Source: JAABRU01 sp050180235 (GTDB taxonomy: Bacteria > Desulfobacterota > Desulfobacteria > Desulfobacterales > Desulfococcaceae). From it: a stretch of DNA of 44,416 bases. Each line of letters starts with the position of its first letter. Positions within the stretch are counted from its first letter, which is position 1. Under the pieces are notes generated by a model. That model was not told the origin of the DNA and ran no database searches. It saw only the letters and a list, made by a program, of their open reading frames with translations. The stretch is from assembly GCA_050180235.1 (NCBI GenBank), contig JBFXEJ010000045.1:1-44416 (forward strand), read 5' to 3'. The position numbers and the translations under genes were made by a program. Below are positions 7,423 to 16,692 of the stretch, in pieces.

Positions 7423-10400
7423 ATGTTCAGAAATATGAAACTCCGAAACAAGATTCTGATTCCCATCGGGCTGCTGGTGCTGACTGTGTTCATCCTGATG
7501 ACCTTTCTGCTGCTTTCCCATGTGGACAGCATATTCAGGGATAATGCTTTAAGTCTGGCAGAGGAAACAGCGCACCGCTACGGACATGAAGTGAAATTCG
7601 CTCTGGAATCCGCGATGGAGTCTGCCCGCACACTTGCCAGCACCTTTGAGGGAATGAAAAAAGGGGGAAAAATTCCTGACAGGGAAATTCTCAATCAGAT
7701 GCTGCGCAATGTGCTTGTTGCAAATCCGGATTTTCTGGGTGTATGGACCTGCTGGGAGCCTTATGCTTTGGATGGCAGGGATGATGAATTTGTCAATTCC
7801 GAAGGCCATGACCACAGCGGCCGGTATATGCCCCTGTGGCACCGTTTTTCCAATGAAATCAGACTTCAGGTTCTGGCAGGTTTTGAAAATTCCCTCTATA
7901 CATCCGACTATATGCTGCTGAGAAACCGGGAAGCCGAACTTGTCACTGATCCCCGGAAATATCAGACCGGGGGAACAGAGCAGACCGGTATCAGCCTGGC
8001 AACCCCGGTTCTCTACAATGAAAAAATTGTTGCCGCAGCAGGGATTCTGATCAGAGCGGATCGCATCAGTCATCTGGTATCGCTGATCAGACCTCTGGAA
8101 AGCGGATATATATCTGTGATTTCCAACTCCGGAATCATTGTCAGCCATCCCATGGGGGAAATCACAGGTCACCGGATTTCCGAATATGTCCCGGAAAATA
8201 TCCGGACATCCCTGATTCAGGCCGTAAGCAAAGGAGAACGCTTTGCATTTTTTCAGGATTCCATGAACGGGGGAAAAGACAGGGAATATATGATTCTGGT
8301 TCCCTTTTCCATCGGCAGAACCCTGACACCCTGGAGCCTGTGCGTTTCCATACCCATGAGCAGGGTGCTGGAGAATTCAGAGCGTATAAGATACCTGGCT
8401 TTTTTTGTCGGCTCAGCCCTGCTGCTGGGTATCATTGTCATCATTTTTTTCCTGTCCCGCCAGATTGTCAAACCCCTTTACCGGCTGGTCAGTGTCAGCC
8501 AGTCCCTTGCGGACGGCAATTTTGAAATCCGGGCCAGTCTGGATTCCCGTGATGAGTTTGGCATGGCCGGACGCTTTATTGACCGGGCCTTTGACATTGT
8601 GGTGGACAAGATGTACTGGTATGAGGGGATACTGGATGCCAGTCCCTTCCCGATTTCTGTGACAGATATGGATATGCGCTGGACATTCATCAACAAAAAA
8701 GCGGAAAAAACCGTGGGCAGGAACCGCAAAGAGGTGCTGGGGCAGCAATGCAATAACCGCTGCGGAAAAATATGCAATACAAACCGCTGCGGCATTGTTC
8801 TGCTGAGAAAAGGAATCACCACATCCATAGTTGAAAATACGGATTCAGACCGGCATTACCAGATTGACACAGCCTGGCTGCGGAATATGAAAGGGGATAA
8901 AACCGGTCATGTTGAGATTGTTCAGGAAATAACTGAAGCCCGGCGTCTGAAAAAAAAGGCGGATGAACGCAACTGGGTTCAGACCGGCGAAAGCGGGTTT
9001 AACAATCTTATCCGGGGGGATCAGGATATTGACACTCTGGGCAGAAGCATGACAGCGTTTCTCTGCAAATATATCAATGCCTATGTGGGGGCCCTGTATC
9101 TCTGGGATGAAAAAAAACAGATACTGAAACTGCGTGCGAGCTATGCCTACAAAAAGCGCAAAGAACTTTCCGGAGAAGTCCGGCCCGGTGAGGGAATTGT
9201 GGGACAGGCCGCGCTGGAAAAAGAAACCATACTGCTCAGTAATGTGCCGGATAACTATATTCAGATCGAGTCCGGTCTTGGCTCAGGAAAACCGGACAAT
9301 ATCCTGGTATCACCCTTTCTTTTTGATGAAGAGCTCAAAGGCGTGATCGAACTTGGGGCTTTTCATAAATTTTCCGATCCGGAGATGGAATTTATCGAAA
9401 ATACTGTCAGACATATCGGTGTGGTGGTGAATACTGCCCAGTCCCGAACCCGTATGGAAAAACTGCTGCTGCAGACCCAGACCCAGGCCGAGGAACTGCA
9501 GGTGCAGCAGGAGGAACTCCGTCAGGCCAACGAGGAACTGGAGGAGCAGACCCGTGCTTTGAGAAATTCAGAATCCAATCTCCAGCAGCAGCAGGAGGAA
9601 CTCCGGGTGATCAATGAGGAGCTGGAGGAGCGCACCCATGATCTGGAAGCCCAGCGTGACGATACTGAAAAGAAAAACGAAGCACTCAAAGATGCCCACC
9701 GGGAAATAGAACTCAAGGCACGGGATCTGGAAATTGCCAGCAAATACAAATCCGAATTTCTGGCCAATATGTCCCATGAACTCCGGACGCCCCTCAACAG
9801 CATTCTGATTCTCTCCCAACTGCTTTCTGACAACCGGGAGGGCAATCTGAACACAAAACAGCAGGAATTTGCCGAAACCATCCATTCATCGGGTTCTGAT
9901 CTTCTGTCCCTGATCAATGATATTCTGGATCTTTCCAAAGTGGAGGCCGGAAAACTTGACATGGTCATAGAGGAAATGAATCTGGATGAACTGCGCCATG
10001 ATGTGCGCCGCACCTTTGAGCAGATAGCCGAACAGAAGGGACTGAATCTGAATGTGGAAATGGAAGACGGGCTGCCGCCCGTTATTCATACGGATGTCAA
10101 ACGGGTATGGCAGATTATGAAAAACCTGCTTTCCAACGCTTTCAAATTTACGGAAAAAGGCGGTGTCACCCTGAGCATTTACCGTCCGGAACCGGACACA
10201 GTTTTTCCTGTATCGGGTCTGACTCCGGAAAATGCAGTGGCCTTTGCCGTGTCAGATACGGGAATCGGAATTTCCAAAGACAAACACAGTCTGATTTTTC
10301 AGGCATTTCAGCAGGCAGACGGAACCACCAGCCGCAAATACGGGGGAACAGGGCTGGGGCTTTCCATTTCACGGGAATTTGCCAAAGCCCTGGGCGGTGA

Positions 10401-11781
10401 GATTCAGGTGGAGAGTGAAACAGGCAGAGGAAGCAGTTTCATCCTTTTTCTGCCGGTGAACCCGGATGGGTTTATAGGGAAAAACAGTTCAAAGAAACCT
10501 GAGTCACCTGCCAGACCGCCTGCTGTGCAGGACAGAAAACCGCCTTTGCCGGCTCCGGATGAACCCCACCCGGAATTTGTGAAGGATGACCGCAGACATA
10601 TCCGCAAAGGGGACAAATTCCTGCTGATTATCGAAGATGATCCCAATTTCTGCCGGATTCTGCTGGAACTGTCCCATGAAAGAAATTTCAAGGTGCTGGT
10701 TGCCGAAGATGGCGAAACCGGGCTTCATTTTGCTGATTTCTACCGGCCCAGCGGAATTATTCTGGATATTGCTTTGCCCGGAATTGACGGATGGAGCGTT
10801 ATGGAGCGTCTGAAGGAGAATCCGGAACTGAGACATATTCCTGTCCATTTTATTTCTGTGACAGACAAACCTCTGGACGCACTGCGCATGGGTGCAGTGG
10901 GCTTTCTAACCAAACCCGTGAGTGTGGAGATGCTGGATGATGTGTTTTGCAGAATCGAAAACATTGTATCCAGACCGGTTAAAAAACTGCTGGTGGTGGA
11001 AGATGATGAAGTGCAGAAAAACAGCATTATGGAACTTGTCAGCGGCGGAGATGTGGAAGCCGCGGCCGTGAGCAGCGGAGAGGCCGCGTATGAATATCTG
11101 CAGAGGGAAACCGTTGACTGCATCATTCTGGATCTGGGGCTGGGGGATATGTCGGGATATGATCTGCTGGCAAAAATCAGAAAAAACAAAGATTTTTCCC
11201 GCATACCCGTAATTGTCTATACGGGCCGGGATATTTCCAAAGAAGAGGAGGCCCGGCTCCAGAAATATGCTGACAGCATCATTATCAAAGGCGTGCGCTC
11301 GCCGGAACGTCTGCTGGATGAAACAGCTCTCTTTCTTCACCGGGTGGCAGCCGCGCTTCCCAGGGAAAAGCGGAAAATGATTTCAGAGGTTCATGACAGG
11401 GAGGATATTTTTAAGAATAAAAAAATTCTGATTGTGGATGATGACATGCGCAATGTATTTGCCCTGGCCAGTGTGCTGGAGGAAAGGGGAATGCGGATCA
11501 TTGAAGCCAGAAACGGGAAGGAAAGTCTGGAAAAACTGGATCGGCATACAGACACGGATCTGGTAATCATGGATATTATGATGCCGGAAATGGACGGGTA
11601 CGAGGCCATTGGCCGGATACGCCAGGACAGCCGCTTCAAAAAAATCCCCATTGTCGCACTTACGGCCAAAGCCATGAAAGGGGACAAAAACAAATGCGTG
11701 GAAGCCGGTGCAAACGATTATCTGGCCAAACCTGTGGATACGGACAAGCTGCTGTCCCTGCTGCGTGTGTGGCTGTACTGA
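7423..11781 (+). CDS. Hybrid sensor histidine kinase: Cache-HAMP-PAS-GAF-HisKA-HATPase-REC-REC-REC
   Basis: A 1452-residue membrane sensor kinase. Hydrophobic helices at about 10-30 and 324-345 bracket a periplasmic Cache-type sensor; HAMP follows (346-398), then PAS (405-515, with an unusual Cys run CNNRCGKICNTNRC), GAF (530-672) and a Gln/Glu-rich coiled coil (680-780). The HisKA phospho-acceptor is His785 in SHELRTPLNS, followed by the ATPase motifs NLLSNAFKF, DTGIGI and GGTGLGL. Three receiver domains carry Asp1115, Asp1237 and Asp1384; the second has KG in place of the usual KP. ATG 7423 is favoured (AAGGA at 7406-7410), with ATG 7435 and TTG 7396 as alternatives. There is no adjacent regulator gene; output may go through the receiver domains to a distant phosphotransfer protein. 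Confidence 0.9.
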   Translation: MFRNMKLRNKILIPIGLLVLTVFILMTFLLLSHVDSIFRDNALSLAEETAHRYGHEVKFALESAMESARTLASTFEGMKKGGKIPDREILNQMLRNVLVANPDFLGVWTCWEPYALDGRDDEFVNSEGHDHSGRYMPLWHRFSNEIRLQVLAGFENSLYTSDYMLLRNREAELVTDPRKYQTGGTEQTGISLATPVLYNEKIVAAAGILIRADRISHLVSLIRPLESGYISVISNSGIIVSHPMGEITGHRISEYVPENIRTSLIQAVSKGERFAFFQDSMNGGKDREYMILVPFSIGRTLTPWSLCVSIPMSRVLENSERIRYLAFFVGSALLLGIIVIIFFLSRQIVKPLYRLVSVSQSLADGNFEIRASLDSRDEFGMAGRFIDRAFDIVVDKMYWYEGILDASPFPISVTDMDMRWTFINKKAEKTVGRNRKEVLGQQCNNRCGKICNTNRCGIVLLRKGITTSIVENTDSDRHYQIDTAWLRNMKGDKTGHVEIVQEITEARRLKKKADERNWVQTGESGFNNLIRGDQDIDTLGRSMTAFLCKYINAYVGALYLWDEKKQILKLRASYAYKKRKELSGEVRPGEGIVGQAALEKETILLSNVPDNYIQIESGLGSGKPDNILVSPFLFDEELKGVIELGAFHKFSDPEMEFIENTVRHIGVVVNTAQSRTRMEKLLLQTQTQAEELQVQQEELRQANEELEEQTRALRNSESNLQQQQEELRVINEELEERTHDLEAQRDDTEKKNEALKDAHREIELKARDLEIASKYKSEFLANMSHELRTPLNSILILSQLLSDNREGNLNTKQQEFAETIHSSGSDLLSLINDILDLSKVEAGKLDMVIEEMNLDELRHDVRRTFEQIAEQKGLNLNVEMEDGLPPVIHTDVKRVWQIMKNLLSNAFKFTEKGGVTLSIYRPEPDTVFPVSGLTPENAVAFAVSDTGIGISKDKHSLIFQAFQQADGTTSRKYGGTGLGLSISREFAKALGGEIQVESETGRGSSFILFLPVNPDGFIGKNSSKKPESPARPPAVQDRKPPLPAPDEPHPEFVKDDRRHIRKGDKFLLIIEDDPNFCRILLELSHERNFKVLVAEDGETGLHFADFYRPSGIILDIALPGIDGWSVMERLKENPELRHIPVHFISVTDKPLDALRMGAVGFLTKPVSVEMLDDVFCRIENIVSRPVKKLLVVEDDEVQKNSIMELVSGGDVEAAAVSSGEAAYEYLQRETVDCIILDLGLGDMSGYDLLAKIRKNKDFSRIPVIVYTGRDISKEEEARLQKYADSIIIKGVRSPERLLDETALFLHRVAAALPREKRKMISEVHDREDIFKNKKILIVDDDMRNVFALASVLEERGMRIIEARNGKESLEKLDRHTDTDLVIMDIMMPEMDGYEAIGRIRQDSRFKKIPIVALTAKAMKGDKNKCVEAGANDYLAKPVDTDKLLSLLRVWLY

Positions 11782-12138
11782 AAGTTCCGGACTTCAGCAT
11801 GAATTCAGCCGAACGATACCGACTTTAGGCGGTATGACTGAAGTGCGCAAAACGGGTTCCTGGCTGACAGATCGCTAAGTTTCAGAAACTTTGGAAATTT
11901 GAGTATAATTTGCTGAAAATCATTTTCCGTAACATGCCAAAAACAATTTTGGCACGCCAGCTTCTGAATATGATTCTTTTGTCCGGAAACCGAAAAATGA
12001 CTTTCTTTCTTGACAGAAAAACTTTTTTTTAATAGAGAATTCCGTTTATTCAGACTTTGTTCTGATAATCCCAAAATTTCTGTTTTATTCCGGCCAAAGG
12101 CAGACCGCTTTTGGCATAATTATTTATAAGGAGATGGT
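11782..12138. other. rnf upstream region
   Basis: These 357 non-coding bases separate the kinase from rnfC. They begin with repeat-like DNA (CGATACCGACTTTAGGCGGTATGA near 11813) and end with the rnfC ribosome-binding site AAGGAG at 12129-12134. A possible sigma-70 promoter is listed separately. Confidence 0.5.
12010..12038 (+). promoter_or_regulatory. Candidate promoter of the rnf operon
   Basis: TTGACA at 12010-12015 is a perfect -35 hexamer. A weak -10-like TAGAGA follows at 12033-12038 with 17-bp spacing. It would give a leader of about 95 bases before rnfC. The -10 match is poor, so this is tentative. Confidence 0.3.
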
Positions 12139-13503
12139 ATGGGGTTCAAATTAAAAGGATTTGGAGGGGGCGGCAGCTTTCCTCATGGTGTGCATCCGCC
12201 GGAAAGAAAGAATTTTTCCGAAGGTGCAGCCATTGAGGTCATTCCGCCGCCGGAAAAGGTGGTTCTTCCCCTGCTCCAGAATGTGGGCGCGCCTGCCAAA
12301 GCTTCGGCCAAACCGAAGGATACGGTGGCTCTGGGCGACAAAATTGCGGATGCGGGCGGTTTTGTTTCCGCACCTCTGCACGCTCCCATTGCCGGGAAAG
12401 TGGCAAAGTCCGGAGTGGTGACACTGGCCAATGGCCGTCATGTGCCTGCTATGGTCATCAAGTCCGAGGGCGCTCAGATCGATGGCAATGCTCTGCGGGA
12501 AAGACTTTTTGGCGGAGACTGGCCCAAAACCGGGCTGGAAAAATACGCTCCCAAAGAGATTGTGGATGCGATTCAGAAAGCCGGGATTGTGGGACTGGGC
12601 GGTGCAGCATTTCCCACCCATGTCAAGTATGTGCCGAATGAGAAGAAACCGGTTGACACTGTGCTGATCAACGGGTGCGAGTGCGAACCGTATCTCACAT
12701 CTGACTTTCGGATGATGCTGGAAGCACCTGATCCCATTGTCACGGGCGCACTGCTGCTGGGACGGGCTTCCGGCGCAAAGAAGATCATCATCGGCATTGA
12801 GGACAACAAACCCCAGGCTGTGGAAGTCATGAAAAAAGCCGCAGCCGGAACCGGTATTCAGATTGCAGTGCTGAAAACCAAATACCCCCAGGGCAGTGAA
12901 AAGCAGTTGATTCTGGCCATCACAGGCCGGAAAGTGCCTTTGGGTGCGCTTCCTCTGGATGTGGGTGTTGCTGTGAGCAATGTCGGCACAGCCGCAGCCA
13001 TTGCTGGAGCTGTTCTTCGGGGCATTCCCCTGACCCACCGGGTGGTCTGTGTGACAGGCGGGGGCATACAAAATCCCAAAAATCTGCTGGTTCCCATCGG
13101 CATCAGCATCGGGGAACTCATTGCGTACTGCGGGGGACTGCGGAAAGATGCCGCGCGCATGATCGCGGGCGGGCCTATGATGGGATTTGCTTTTTCGGAT
13201 TTGGACACACCTGTGACCAAAGGAACCAGCGGCATTACCATTCTCACCCAGGCGGATCTCAAACGCGACGATGAAACCAACTGCCTGCGCTGCGGCAGAT
13301 GCGTGGATGTCTGTCCCATGAATCTGGTTCCCACCAAAATTGCGCTGGCTTCCCGGCACAAGGACACGGATCTGGCCCAGCAGTACAATATCATGGCCTG
13401 TTTTGAATGCGGGTCCTGCGCGTATGTCTGCCCGGCCAATCTGCCGCTGGTCCAGCTTGTGCGCACAGGCAAGGCACAGGTCATGGCTGCGACCAAGAAA
13501 TAA
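12139..13503 (+). CDS. rnfC: Rnf electron transport complex subunit C
   Basis: A 454-residue peripheral subunit, the NADH-binding FMN- and Fe-S-containing module of the Rnf ion-translocating ferredoxin:NAD+ oxidoreductase. It starts with the family-typical FGGGGSFPHGVHPPERK. The GLGGAAFPTHVKY motif (about residue 154) marks the nucleotide/FMN fold, and CEPYLTSDFRMML follows. Two 4Fe-4S motifs lie near the C-terminus: CLRCGRCVDVCP and CFECGSCAYVCP. It lacks the long Ala-rich tail of gammaproteobacterial RnfC. ATG 12139 has an AAGGAG site. It is the first gene of rnfCDGEAB, the order known from clostridial and Desulfobacterota operons. Confidence 0.97.
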   Translation: MGFKLKGFGGGGSFPHGVHPPERKNFSEGAAIEVIPPPEKVVLPLLQNVGAPAKASAKPKDTVALGDKIADAGGFVSAPLHAPIAGKVAKSGVVTLANGRHVPAMVIKSEGAQIDGNALRERLFGGDWPKTGLEKYAPKEIVDAIQKAGIVGLGGAAFPTHVKYVPNEKKPVDTVLINGCECEPYLTSDFRMMLEAPDPIVTGALLLGRASGAKKIIIGIEDNKPQAVEVMKKAAAGTGIQIAVLKTKYPQGSEKQLILAITGRKVPLGALPLDVGVAVSNVGTAAAIAGAVLRGIPLTHRVVCVTGGGIQNPKNLLVPIGISIGELIAYCGGLRKDAARMIAGGPMMGFAFSDLDTPVTKGTSGITILTQADLKRDDETNCLRCGRCVDVCPMNLVPTKIALASRHKDTDLAQQYNIMACFECGSCAYVCPANLPLVQLVRTGKAQVMAATKK

Positions 13504-13518
13504 GGAATAGGAACAACT

Positions 13519-14508
13519 ATGGCAAAACAAATTCAAGTAACGGAATCTGCTGACAAAGACGCACCCGTTATCCATGTGGCCCCGTCGCCGCATCTTTCCA
13601 ACACAGCGCAGACCACGCGGACAATGATGCGGGATGTGCTGATCGGGCTGGCCCCGGTCATTGGAATGGCGGTTTATGTCTTTGGGACATACGCACTGCG
13701 GCAACTGGCTATCTGCGTGATCTCCTGTCTGGCAGCAGAATGGGTTTTCACCGGAATGCGGGGACGCAAAGCCACGCTTTGCGATTATTCCGCGGCTGTT
13801 ACAGGTGTGATTCTGGCCCTGTCCCTGCCCGGAACCGCGCCCTGGTATGTGGGATTTATCGCTTCTTTCATTGCCATTGGCATCGGCAAGGTTATTTTCG
13901 GCGGGCTGGGCATGAATATCTTTAACCCGGCCATGGTGGGACGTGCCTTTGTCATGATTGCATTTGCCAGCGTGATGGGCGCATCCGCATATCAGGATGC
14001 CAAAAGCACGGTGGATGCCATCACACAGGCAACGCCTATGGACGCGTTCAAACAGGGCGGTGTGATTGCGCCCCTGTCTGCCCTGTTCTGGGGAACCACC
14101 AACGGTTCTTTGGGTGAAACCAGTGCGATAGCCTGTCTGATTGGCGGACTTTATCTCTGTATCCGCAGAACCGCGTCATGGGAAATCCCGGCAGGCGTGC
14201 TTTCCGCAGTGGTGATTCTGGGCGGCATTGCCAATCTGATGAACCCGGAATCCCAGTGGACAGTTCTGCATCACATTCTGGGCGGCGCGCTGCTTTTCGG
14301 AGCATTTTTTATCGCCACTGATCCGGTGACCAGTCCCCTGACTCCCAAAGGCAAATTCATCTTTGGCGCGGGCGTGGGTGCGCTGATTATGCTCCTGCGT
14401 ATCTTCAGCGGCTATCCCGAAGGCGTGATGTTCGCTGTTCTGATTATGAACAGTGTTACGCCCCTGATTAACCGCTGGACAATTCCCAAAGCACTGGGAG
14501 GGAAATAA
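13519..14508 (+). CDS. rnfD: Rnf electron transport complex subunit D
   Basis: A 329-residue membrane subunit, homologous to NqrB, with a cytoplasmic N-terminal strand (VAPSPHLSNTAQTTRTMMRDVLIGL) and about nine hydrophobic helices. The probable covalent-FMN site is Thr172 in AITQATPMDAFK, equivalent to the (S/T)GAT motif though with Gln in place of Gly. FNPAMVGRAF and FFIATDPVTSPLTPKGK are family landmarks. It follows rnfC by 15 bases and precedes rnfG by four. The Gln substitution in the flavinylation motif is visible but its effect is unknown. Confidence 0.96.
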   Translation: MAKQIQVTESADKDAPVIHVAPSPHLSNTAQTTRTMMRDVLIGLAPVIGMAVYVFGTYALRQLAICVISCLAAEWVFTGMRGRKATLCDYSAAVTGVILALSLPGTAPWYVGFIASFIAIGIGKVIFGGLGMNIFNPAMVGRAFVMIAFASVMGASAYQDAKSTVDAITQATPMDAFKQGGVIAPLSALFWGTTNGSLGETSAIACLIGGLYLCIRRTASWEIPAGVLSAVVILGGIANLMNPESQWTVLHHILGGALLFGAFFIATDPVTSPLTPKGKFIFGAGVGALIMLLRIFSGYPEGVMFAVLIMNSVTPLINRWTIPKALGGK

Positions 14509-14512
14509 GAAT

Positions 14513-15187
14513 ATGAAACCGATACAGCAAATGGAACCTCTGTCTCCAACCGCGTTTGAGCGGATCAGAGACAACAGTATCATACAGGCTTGGCTGGTGC
14601 TGCTCCTTGTACTGTGCTTTGGATCTTCCCTGGCCGGTGTCCAGATGTACCTGGGGCCGATCATTGAAGAGAATAAGCTCAATGAAACACGGGAAAAAGT
14701 GCCGGAACTGGTGCTGGGCGCGGAAGCTGCACAGAAACTGGCCGAATCCGGGGACAGTCTGAATATCACGCCCAAATCCATTGTGGTGGAAAAACCCGGA
14801 AAAAAGGCCATCTACAGTGTGTATGAAGCAGCAGACAAATCCGGAAAACGCCTGGGCTGGGTGGTCAAAACCGGCGGACAGGGATATGCGGATCGCCTTG
14901 AACTGCTGGTGGGACTGGATCCGGAAGCAAAGAATATCACGGGTCTTTTTGTTCTCGAACAGAAAGAGACTCCGGGGCTGGGCAACAAAATTGTCACGGA
15001 TGAATGGCGGGGCCAGTTCAAAGGCAAAACAACGGACAAATCCGTGGGTGTTGTAAAGGGCGGCAAAGCAGGCCCGGATGACATCAATGCCATTACCGGT
15101 GCAACAATTTCCTCCCGGAGCGTGGCCGATATTATCAACATCGCGGTGACCGATCTCAAAGGCCCGCTCGCGCAAGGAGGGAAATAA
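14513..15187 (+). CDS. rnfG: Rnf electron transport complex subunit G
   Basis: A 224-residue subunit with one N-terminal membrane anchor (IIQAWLVLLLVLCFGSSLAGVQ) and an extracytoplasmic FMN-binding domain. Thr198 in AITGATISSRSV is the expected site for covalent FMN attachment by ApbE; no apbE gene is present in the window. EQKETPGLGNKI is another family motif. The last base overlaps the ATG of rnfE, so translation is coupled. Confidence 0.95.
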   Translation: MKPIQQMEPLSPTAFERIRDNSIIQAWLVLLLVLCFGSSLAGVQMYLGPIIEENKLNETREKVPELVLGAEAAQKLAESGDSLNITPKSIVVEKPGKKAIYSVYEAADKSGKRLGWVVKTGGQGYADRLELLVGLDPEAKNITGLFVLEQKETPGLGNKIVTDEWRGQFKGKTTDKSVGVVKGGKAGPDDINAITGATISSRSVADIINIAVTDLKGPLAQGGK

Positions 15188-15810
15188 TGGCTGATCAACC
15201 TACCGCAGGGGAACGGTTTATCCGTGGCATTCTGCCGGAAAACCCGGTGTTCCGCCAAATTCTGGGAACCTGTCCCACACTGGCTGTTACCAACGGCCTG
15301 AAAGCCGCGCTGACCATGTCGGCAGCCGTGCTGTTTGTGCTTTTCTGTGCCAATGTGATGATCAGTCTCATCCGCAATGTGATCAAACCCCATCTGCGGA
15401 TTGTGATCTTCACCCTGATTATCGCCACCTTTGTGACTGTTGCTGACCGTTTTCTCGCAGCTTACATGTATCAGATGAGCAAGGTGCTGGGGCCTTACAT
15501 TCCCCTTATTATCGTCAACTGCATCATCATCTGCCGCTGTGAGGTCTGCGCTTCCAAGCAGGGCGTGATTGAGGCCGGAGCCGATGCCATTGGTCAGTCC
15601 CTGGGCTTCTGTCTGGCCCTGTGCAGCCTTGCTGTTGTGCGGGAGCTGCTGGGAACCGGAATGCTGCTGGGAATCCGGGTGCTGCCCGTATCCTGGCCCG
15701 ACTGGGTGGTCATGGTGCTGCCGCCGGGCGCGTTCCTGACCTTCGGTCTGCTGATGGGAACGGTCAACTGGTACAGCAATCGTCCGAAAAAGGCCGCAGG
15801 AGGAAAATAA
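15187..15810 (+). CDS. rnfE: Rnf electron transport complex subunit E
   Basis: A 207-residue membrane subunit with six predicted helices, homologous to NqrD. NPVFRQILGTCPTLAVT near the start and IVNCIIICRCEVCASKQ in the middle are characteristic; the Cys in VNC is part of the intramembrane Fe-S site shared with RnfA. It shares one base with rnfG and abuts rnfA directly. Confidence 0.95.
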   Translation: MADQPTAGERFIRGILPENPVFRQILGTCPTLAVTNGLKAALTMSAAVLFVLFCANVMISLIRNVIKPHLRIVIFTLIIATFVTVADRFLAAYMYQMSKVLGPYIPLIIVNCIIICRCEVCASKQGVIEAGADAIGQSLGFCLALCSLAVVRELLGTGMLLGIRVLPVSWPDWVVMVLPPGAFLTFGLLMGTVNWYSNRPKKAAGGK

Positions 15811-16560
15811 ATGATAAATTATCTGATGGATGTATTTCTGATTGGTATCGGCGCGGCCATCATCAACAACTTTGTGCTGTACTATTTCGTGGGAATCTGC
15901 CCCTTTGTGGGCGTATCCCGGAAAATCAGCACTGCCTTTGGCATGGGCTGCGCTGTCATTTTCGTCATAGCCATTGCCGCCATTCTCAGTTGGAGCATCA
16001 CGGCCTATGTGCTGATGCCGGGCGCGCCGCTGGCCGTATGGGTGGCCGGTATGTTCCTGCCGCCGGAGGCTGCCGCAAAGATTGATCTGACCATTCTCTG
16101 TTATACGGTTTACATCTTCGCGATTGCCTCTGCTGTGCAGTTTGTGGAACTGTATGTTCGCAAATTCTTCCCGCCCCTGTACAAATCGCTTGGCGTGTAT
16201 CTGCCCCTGATCAGCACCAACTGCGCGATTCTCTTTGCCTGTCTGGTGATCATGAGCAAAATCACAGGTGTGGACAATCCTGCTGATGCCTGGGATCTGG
16301 GACGTGCTTTGACTCTGGCTGTGGGCGGGGGCATCGGTTTCACCATCGCCATTGTGATTATGGCCGGTATCCGGGAGGAACTCAATCTCTGCGATGTGCC
16401 AAAACCCTTTCAGGGGATAGCCATCGCGCTGATTATAGCCGGTATTCTTTCCCTGGGATTCATGGGATTCACGGGCGTGGATTCAGGACTGCGCAAGGCC
16501 ATGATGCCTGAACCTGAAGCTGTTGCGCAGGTACAGCCTGCACCGGAATCTGGGAAATAG
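15811..16560 (+). CDS. rnfA: Rnf electron transport complex subunit A, longer than usual
   Basis: A 249-residue membrane subunit homologous to NqrE. The fold is clear: NNFVLYYFVGICPFVGVSRK at the start, LPLISTNCAILFACL in the centre (Cys for the shared Fe-S site) and IREELNLCDVPKPFQGIAIALI near the end. Typical RnfA is about 190-200 residues. The extra length comes from an insertion after the second helix (MPGAPLAVWVAGMFLPPEAAAKIDL) and a Pro/Glu-rich tail (MMPEPEAVAQVQPAPES). The 132-base gap to rnfB is filled by a palindromic repeat. Confidence 0.93.
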   Translation: MINYLMDVFLIGIGAAIINNFVLYYFVGICPFVGVSRKISTAFGMGCAVIFVIAIAAILSWSITAYVLMPGAPLAVWVAGMFLPPEAAAKIDLTILCYTVYIFAIASAVQFVELYVRKFFPPLYKSLGVYLPLISTNCAILFACLVIMSKITGVDNPADAWDLGRALTLAVGGGIGFTIAIVIMAGIREELNLCDVPKPFQGIAIALIIAGILSLGFMGFTGVDSGLRKAMMPEPEAVAQVQPAPESGK

Positions 16561-16563
16561 AAA

Positions 16564-16672
16564 GTAGGGTGGGTGAAGCAAAGCGTAACCCACCTTAACC
16601 GATACCGTTTTTTGTTTCGGTGGGTTACGCTGCGGTCATTGAGCTTGCCGAAATGCGCTTCACCCACCCTAC
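16564..16672. repeat. Nested palindromic repeat between rnfA and rnfB
   Basis: GTAGGGTGGGTGAAGC at 16564-16579 pairs with GCTTCACCCACCCTAC at 16657-16672, and inside it GCGTAACCCACC pairs with GGTGGGTTACGC. The 109-bp unit can fold into a long hairpin with a branch. Sequences with this GTAGGGTGGG...CCCACCCTAC layout are scattered in many bacterial genomes. It sits inside an operon, where its RNA hairpin could uncouple or stabilise the downstream rnfB message. Confidence 0.85.
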
Positions 16673-16692
16673 GCAAAAAGGAGAAAGAATCA

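Noticed and set aside
7196..7438. 80-codon plus-strand frame before the hybrid kinase
   Set aside because: No ribosome-binding site or family pattern; it runs into the kinase gene in another frame and sits in repeat-like DNA.
11950..11966. Possible sigma-54 promoter upstream of rnfC (TGGCACG at 11950)
   Set aside because: The -24 element is good, but the -12 position lacks the GC dinucleotide at the required distance.
12151..13704. Long open frame (517 codons) on the minus strand opposite rnfC and rnfD
   Set aside because: It is antisense to a clear Rnf gene, has a low-complexity His/Cys/Gln-rich composition and no family motif; it is a shadow of biased codon use.
16573..16692. GTG start extending RnfB by 40 residues
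   Set aside because: The extension would translate the palindromic repeat; ATG 16693 has a proper AAGGAG site and the normal RnfB N-terminus.
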